DNA from: Sinotaia quadrata
Taxonomy: Eukaryota > Mollusca > Gastropoda > Architaenioglossa > Viviparidae
Length of the DNA stretch: 64,000 nt
Direction: 5' to 3'
Assembly: GCA_028829895.1 (NCBI GenBank)
Contig: CM054179.1
Location: 103,140,875 to 103,204,874 of the forward strand
The translations under genes were made by a program, and so were the position numbers. This document shows, one piece after another, positions 58,420 through 64,000 of the stretch. The notes beneath the pieces are model-generated. The model did no database searches. It was not told where the DNA came from and saw nothing but the letters and a program-made list of their open reading frames with translations. Each line of letters starts with the position of its first letter. Position 1 is the first letter of the stretch.

Positions 58420-58660
58420 GACAAGAAGCGTTGGTCAGAGAAGACACGGGGCTAGGTCCGCTCGCGCGCGCGCACAATACAGTGGATCAATGCCGGGGAT
58501 GTGCGCGTGTGCACCGATCACAGACGATGTGTCTATCCGTCCCGTCATTCTCTGCTACCTTCCCTTCCTGTTTGATATAGGTTTTGGTAGAAAGAGTTGC
58601 CTCGCCATGGCGCTGTGCCACAACCTGACATTTTTGAACGTTTAGAAGATGGGGAAGAAA

Positions 58661-58979
58661 AGTGTTAAATTATTTACACTGCACGCAATTTACTAACACA
58701 GAATTTTGTTGCACCAAATGTCAATTCGAATATTATAATCGGATTATTACCGTTTGCGACATCAAGAAATGTAAAAGTCAGAAACAAAGGGGGACTATTC
58801 ACTCAATAAGTTCAGTTTAATGCCATTTTCATTATACATTTATTTGGTTTGGACTGGATTTTGTTTTTGTTAATTTTAAATTGTAAGGTTGCGGTTAGTT
58901 CGTGCTTTTTTTTTTCACTTTCAAAGGGAGAGAAGATATTCAAGTTTTTCAAATTTGCGAAGTTTTCAACCATATATTT
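58661..58979. other. AT-rich unique DNA
   Basis: Composition drops sharply to AT-rich after the island. No gene seen. Confidence 0.5.
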
Positions 58980-58984
58980 TCACT

Positions 58985-59187
58985 TCTGTCTGATAATAAA
59001 TACTAACACATTTGTGTCTGATAATAAATACTAACACATTTGTGTCTGATAATAAATACTAATACTCGAAGTCTGATAATAAATATTAACACATGAAGTC
59101 TGAAAATAAATATTAACAAATGAAGTCTGATAATAAATATTAACACATGAAATCTGATAATAAAAAAAAATATTAACACATGAAGTT
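58985..59187. repeat. 28-bp minisatellite, ~7 copies
   Basis: gtctgataataaatactaac followed by acatttgt or acatgaa. Confidence 0.95.
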
Positions 59188-59423
59188 GATTTAAGCCTTC
59201 CTGAAACACTTCTCATCGACGACGACTAAGGTTTATAGACAAACAGCTATTCGTCACGTTAACTGGAGTTTTCACTGAAGAAGATCTGTGACAGCTTTTA
59301 CCGCAACATTTATGTCCTGGTCGCTACATATTTCAGCAGTACATTATTCTTAATGTTTCAAAAACTTGCAATTTAATTCCGTGGCCGACTAAAACCTCTC
59401 AGTCTTGTTATCGACTCATTACA

Positions 59424-59498
59424 TGAGGCACTAACCATCAAGAGATATCCTACAAGTGTGGCCGCACATCAAGAGATATCCTACAAGTGTGGCCGCAC
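59424..59498. repeat. 31-bp direct repeat, 2 copies
   Basis: catcaagagatatcctacaa followed by gtgtggccgca, twice in tandem. Confidence 0.94.
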
Positions 59499-59765
59499 AG
59501 GACACATTTCAAAATGGCCTCAAAGTATCTCCTTTCAAATGTAAAGCACCTTCACTGCTGAGGAATTTCATCACTGATTTAAAAATAAACTCTCGCATCC
59601 ACCCATCGCTCTTACTTATCTAGTTTTCTTTTATAATGATTGGCCATCATTAAGCACAAACATGAGGGTGTGGTGGTCTTGTCGTCCTTTGTCTTGACAA
59701 ATAAGAAAGAATCGTTTGTAGACAACTAAGTGCAACAGTATTAGGAGTCCACGATTCCACCGTAA

Positions 59766-60074
59766 AGTTTCGAAATCCACAAATTTGGGCAACCCAGAGT
59801 GAGAACGTACCTAGTTCTTTGCAAGGTGTGTGTTGGACAATTCTGTGAGTTGTTTGCAGCCTTGCCGTGGCGCTTAGCCCAGTTGAGGCCAGCAAATTCA
59901 TTCATTCTAATAAGCACACGAGACAGTGGCCAACCTAGACACCAGTGTCTCGTGGTATTGGTTGTCAGTGAGAGAAGTATTAATGCTTTAGCCTCTTACG
60001 TTATTGCAAAGTGTCTCAATCTCTACTGGACTAGTGAGTGTGGAGAGAATGCTTTAATCGCCGCATGGGACTAG
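59766..60074 (+). CDS. Candidate ORF/exon, 102 codons, no ATG start (unrecognised)
   Basis: Open from after TAA (59763-59765) to TAG at 60072-60074. It has no ATG at the left end, and GTG at 59799 is the apparent start. The composition is plausible for a protein (segments VLCKVCVGQFCELFAALPW and SINALASYVIAKCLNLYW). Its 3' end already carries the ctctactggactagtg word of the degenerate 33-bp array that follows, so the terminal part belongs to the repeat. No domain is recognised. The opposite strand is also open at 59650-59901, which weakens the case. Confidence 0.15.
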   Translation, partial: SFEIHKFGQPRVRTYLVLCKVCVGQFCELFAALPWRLAQLRPANSFILISTRDSGQPRHQCLVVLVVSERSINALASYVIAKCLNLYWTSECGENALIAAWD

Positions 60075-60460
60075 TCTAAGCAAGTGTCGTAATTTCAAAT
60101 GATAGTTTGCGACATGCGTCATAATCTCCAGGGAACTTGCAGCAAAAGTCTTAATGTCTAGGGCACTAGTTTGATGCAGGTGTCGTGATTTTGCACTGGA
60201 GTAGTATGAGACAAGATTTTAATCTCTACCTATCTAGTTAGAGGCAAGAATCTTAATCTTTACAGGACTAGTTTGGGATAAGTATCTTAACCTATATACA
60301 AAATTAGCTTAGGACAAGTGTCTTAACAGAGGCAAGTGTCTGCATATTTACGGTGCTAGTCAGAGGCAAGTAACGAATTCCTACAAGATTGCAAGTGCCT
60401 TAATATTCAGTGACCAATGAAAACAAATGCCTTAGCATTCAGTGACCAATGAGAGCAAAC
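60020..60460. repeat. ~33-bp degenerate minisatellite, ~11 copies
   Basis: gcaagtgtcttaatctctac followed by aggactagttt, with much divergence. The last part has a local ~30-bp duplication with cagtgaccaatga. Confidence 0.82.
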
Positions 60461-61199
60461 GTCACGTTCAGGTCGACCGTGCCACAATGTCATGCTGGCC
60501 GTGTAGAATTCCAATTGAACGTAGTGACGTCAACTGTCGCGCTTCTTGTCGGATCCTGTGTGACTGATCAATGGCGAATAGTTTCCGTGTCTTACGGATC
60601 ACGCATAATTCTCTATTTTACATTGCACAAGTAAGCACACACACACACACACACACACAGAGAAAAGAAATGTGCAATCGGATAAAAAAAAAATTGTAAC
60701 GTGATATGATGCAATACAATTTACACTTAATGTGTAAAACTAAGTGCTATTGGCCAGTAGATCTGTTTTGTTTATCCTATGAGCCGTCTTTGCCGGCCAG
60801 CATCCTCGTTTGGAAATCAGAGTTATCTCGCTTTGACTGTAGCGGGAACGCTTTTATTGCCGGCAACGTGGTGTCTTAAAAGAGACGGTGTGGGTCGCTG
60901 GAACCATAATTTGGCTTATCTATCATTTTGAAATCTAAATGGGTTACTTTTAAAAAAATAAATATGAATATTTAGTTACAGGAAACATTTGTCCATAGGT
61001 CGCAAATGAAAAAATATGTTTGGTTAAAGGGAAAGACCTCATTTGCAAAAGTAATACTACAAAAAGAAGCAGATCGAATTGCATTGGTTCAATGACCATG
61101 ATGCAGTTGTAACAAATGTATACTGAATGTGAAATACACTGATCAAGCTTCCTTTGACGTGAATGGCAGTTTGAGAGGCACATCCTGCTGATTCTAATT
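60461..61199. other. Unique DNA
   Basis: Contains a CA run at 60635-60660 and a mixed-composition stretch at 60770-60900. No supportable gene. Confidence 0.5.
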
Positions 61200-61204
61200 A
61201 TATA

Positions 61205-61500
61205 CTCATGTCTCCAGCCACGTACTCATGTCTCCGCCACGCACTCATGTCTCCAGCTATGCACCACGCACTCATATCTCCAGCCACGCGTTCATGTCTC
61301 CAGCCACGCACTCATGTCTCCAGCCACGCATTCATGTCTCCAGCCACGCACTCATGTCTCCAGCCACGCACTCATCTCCTCAGCCATGCACTCATGTCTC
61401 CTGCCACGCACTCATCTCCTCAGCCATGTACTCATGTCTCCAGCCACGCACTTATATCTCCAGCCACGCCCTCATGTCTCCAGCCACGCACTCATACAAC
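61205..61500. repeat. 20-bp minisatellite, ~15 copies
   Basis: ctcatgtctccagccacgca. Because 20 is not a multiple of 3, all three plus frames read the same 20-residue peptide in rotation, giving three overlapping frames of 106-126 residues. Confidence 0.96.
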
Positions 61501-62280
61501 CATGCATACAAACCGCTATACACTTTAACCATTCGAACAGTCAAATTTACACTTTACTCAGATCTACATCTATGCACTCAACCAGCCACATACCCATGTC
61601 TTCAGTAAAGCACTCAAACAGCTGTGCACTCACGACTCCAGCTAAGCGCTCAGCTAACCATGCCATTCAACCGTTCATGTAATCAATTTTCCATGCGTTC
61701 ACGGTGTCCAGCTATATAATCAACAAGTCGTGCACTCAACCTTCCCTGGAAATTTCTTTCTAGGCAGTCACGTCACAGCTACAGCACTCAACAAATGAAC
61801 TCAACCTTCCATGCACTCAACAAATGAACTCAACCTTCCATGCACTTATCTTTCCACGCATTCCCATTTCCATCTATGCACTCAACCAGCCATGTACTCA
61901 ACCATTCATGCACTCAGCCTCCCATACAATCACGGCTCAATCTGTGTTCTCGTCTCCAGCCCTGCTCTCAGCATCCCATGAACTTTGCCTGTATGCACAA
62001 AACCTCCATAGTCTGAACCTTCCATGCACTCAATCAGGAAAGCCTCAACCTTCCATGCATTCAACCAGCCATGCACTCAGTCATCCAAACCTCAACCTTT
62101 CATGCATTCAAACAGCTAGGAACTCAGACAGACATGTCACAAAAAGCTGTGCAATCAACCGTCCGGCAAACACTCGACCAACAGGCAGCTTGCCATATAC
62201 AGTTACAAACAGCCGTGCAATCAACCGTCTGGCAAACACTCGACTAACAGGCAGCTTGCCTAACTTAACGTTGTATCTAC
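61501..62280. repeat. Degenerate ~20-30-bp continuation
   Basis: Words such as catgcactcaaccttcca and agccatgcactca recur loosely. At about 62145-62262 a ~65-bp block (gtgcaatcaaccgt, ggcaaacactcgac, aacaggcagcttgcc) is duplicated. Confidence 0.8.
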
Positions 62281-62564
62281 AAGTAGAATGAAACTGGAAC
62301 TGGTGAAATCAAGAATTTCCGGTTCTTATTTCAGTTGACAGTTCAATGAGTTTCAATTTTTCTATCAAATGTACGGTACTAACCAATAACATTCAATAAT
62401 AACTTCCTTTTTTTTTTTTAATCAGAGAGAAAGAAATGACAAGAATAGAAAACATACATTGCAAACAGAGTTGTCGGTAGTGGCCAAATAGTGTGATATT
62501 GTTATAATAACGCAAAGAAAAATATTCGGCGCTATGGTTAAAGAATTTGTACAGGATTTTGTAG

Positions 62565-62567
<3 letters not shown>
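62281..62567. other. Unique DNA
   Basis: T-tract at about 62408-62420. Nothing gene-like. Confidence 0.5.

Positions 62568-62646
<79 letters not shown>
62568..62646. repeat. (CA)n microsatellite
   Basis: About 39 uninterrupted CA units. Confidence 0.98.
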
Positions 62647-62649
<3 letters not shown>

Positions 62650-63270
62650 TTGTTGTTTATTAGAAAGCCCACCTTTTTCATAGGCTTTATAATCATTTTA
62701 ATACAATTGTTGGCAGCAATAACTTAGCCTGTGTTCTTTTCATCTTGGTCACGCTCAAAGGTTTAAAATTCCATCCTCACCCACTTCTGTTTTTTATTTT
62801 GTACATATAATGTTTTTTGTCAAATTGCGTGCAATAGAATCAACAACACAGAACAATAATAAATAAGTCGATTATGACGAAAAAGTGAGAAAATATCGAT
62901 TTACTACCGCCCGCATTTTGATCCACTTCCTGTCCAGCTTACGAACAGAAGTCGATACCCTTGTTCCCTTTATCCAGAATGTGTTCAGGGCGTAAAAGAT
63001 TCTTCCACTTAATGAAGCATGTCATTAGTTAAGACTAAACTTAACAGTCGTCACGCTCTGTTGATCTTCAGTTTCTTAAATTTCACAGCTTTAAATCGTT
63101 GATTCCTCAACTGACTGAAGTTTAGATCTAGTTCATTATTGACTGAATTGCTGGTTGAATAGATTGTTGGTCATTGAATGAAGATGTGAATGTTTGGCTG
63201 TGCCACTTTATTGTAAAAAGCAAACGACTGAATGATTGTTGAGTGATGAAACTGCATGAGACACAATTTA
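62647..63270. other. Unique AT-rich DNA
   Basis: No arrays. Short gattgttg/gaatgattg words near 63130-63240. No gene seen. Confidence 0.5.
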
Positions 63271-63279
63271 AAAAACAAG

Positions 63280-63425
63280 AACTAGAGTTGAAACAATAAG
63301 AAAAAACCTAGACTTGAAACAATAAAAAGAACAACTAAGAATTGAAACAATAAAAAACAACTCGAGTTGAAACAATTAAAAAACCCTCAAGTTGAAACAA
63401 TAAAAATAAATCAACTGGAATTGAG
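63280..63425. repeat. ~29-bp degenerate minisatellite, 5 copies
   Basis: gagttgaaacaataaaaa with variable linkers (aacaact, accct, aatcaact). Confidence 0.88.
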
Positions 63426-63564
63426 ACACAATCTCTCGTTTTCATAAGACAGAATCTTTTCAATACAATAGTTTTTTTGTTCTAATGAGCAATGTTTATA
63501 TGTTTGAGATCAGAATATTTCATAATATACCATGTACTTGAGAGAAAATATCCGCACCATTCAG

Positions 63565-63900
63565 ATTCATTTGAGATACTATTTTATATGTATGAATAGA
63601 ATATTTCTTTACATATCATATAATATATCTGTGTATGAATAGAATATTTCTTTACATATGATATAATATATCTGTGTATGAATAGAATATTTCTTTACAT
63701 ATCACATAATATATCTGTGTATGAATAGAATATTTCTTTACATATCATATAATATATCTGTGTATGAATAGAATATTTCTTTACCTATCACATAATATAT
63801 CTGTGTATGAATAGAATATTTCTTTACATATCATATAATATATCTGTGTATGAATAGAATATTTCTTATACATATGATATAATATTTCTGTGTGTGAATA
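63565..63900. repeat. 43-bp minisatellite, ~7.5 copies
   Basis: catataatatatctgtgtat followed by gaatagaatatttctttaca and tat. Variants catcacata and catgatata. Confidence 0.96.
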
Positions 63901-63915
63901 GAATAATTCTTTTTC

Positions 63916-64000
63916 CTTGAGAGAACATTTCGTAATCACAGAACATTCTGCAATAATGAAAAGAAATATCTTAAAATTTGAGAGAACATTTCATAATCAC
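63916..64000. repeat. ~61-bp repeat entering the right edge
   Basis: gagagaacatttcgtaatca (about 63919) and gagagaacatttcataatca (about 63980) indicate the start of another array that continues beyond the window. Confidence 0.7.

Larger units (their letters stand above)
56500..58660. promoter_or_regulatory. Large GC-richer regulatory island
   Basis: About 2.1 kb with visibly more CpG than the rest of the window and almost no tandem arrays. Motifs: YY1-type sites at 56757-56764 (minus) and 57022-57031 (plus), CRE-like TGACGTAA (57355-57362), full CRE palindrome TGACGTCA (58375-58382), NRF1-like CTGCGCAG (58402-58409), a CG alternation (58463-58473), and a Kozak-like cgccATGg at 58607. A splice donor GTAAGT is at 56991. 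This is the best candidate for a gene 5' end or enhancer, and YY1 sites on both strands allow bidirectional transcription. The gene itself is not identifiable. Confidence 0.4.

Noticed and set aside
61208..61682. Three overlapping 106-126-residue frames
   Set aside because: All derive from a 20-bp unit; with a non-multiple of 3, every frame shows the same rotating 20-residue repeat.

Overview
The window looks like nuclear DNA of an invertebrate animal. It is AT-rich and has no operons, Shine-Dalgarno starts or dense ORFs. It carries long (CA)n, (GA)n, (GAAA)n and (CTAT)n microsatellites and occasional splice-like and metazoan promoter-like motifs. A mollusc, perhaps a gastropod, is my best guess, from general knowledge of such genomes and not from a recognised gene. 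I found no protein that I can name, no rRNA or tRNA gene and no autonomous transposon.

The dominant content is tandem repeats. By hand tally, about half of the 64 kb lies in more than 60 different minisatellite arrays (units 15-140 bp, mostly 20-64 bp) plus about 20 microsatellites. Nearly every array has its own unit sequence. Adjacent arrays are often visibly related and share a similar period: 39-bp families at 7.2-9.6 kb, 50-54-bp families at 22.8-25.3 kb, 28-bp families at 28.3-28.8 kb, and a descent series at 32.6-33.8 kb. Several arrays show higher-order structure: alternating dimers at 642-1310, a 99-bp trimer near 41 kb, and a probable tetramer near 51.7 kb.

Layout. 0-9.6 kb: almost continuous arrays. 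9.7-13.3 kb: unique DNA with 37-, 56-, 138- and 60-bp arrays. 14-18.7 kb: 42-, 24-, 23-, 28- and 37-bp arrays around a unique island at 15.05-16.0 kb. 20.1-20.7 kb: a GC-richer island with promoter-like motifs. 20.9-25.3 kb: arrays. 25.3-27.6 kb: unique island with E-boxes and a YY1-like site, ending in a dispersed repeat that is inverted relative to one at 11.3 kb. 27.6-31 kb: arrays. 31.7-32.2 kb: a GC-box/TATA-like island. 32.6-41.7 kb: arrays. 41.7-45.2 kb: mostly unique, with weak open frames. 45.3-52.3 kb: nearly continuous arrays. 52.6-56.1 kb: microsatellites and a 1.1-kb 28-bp array. 56.2-58.9 kb: the largest GC-richer island, with CRE, CRE-like and YY1-like motifs and candidate first exons. 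59-64 kb: more arrays.

The short open frames listed as CDS are candidates only. Most apparent ORFs here are repeat arrays read through, or frames that begin at GTG or TTG and not ATG. The window could be intergenic or the intron space of a large gene; the sequence alone does not decide.
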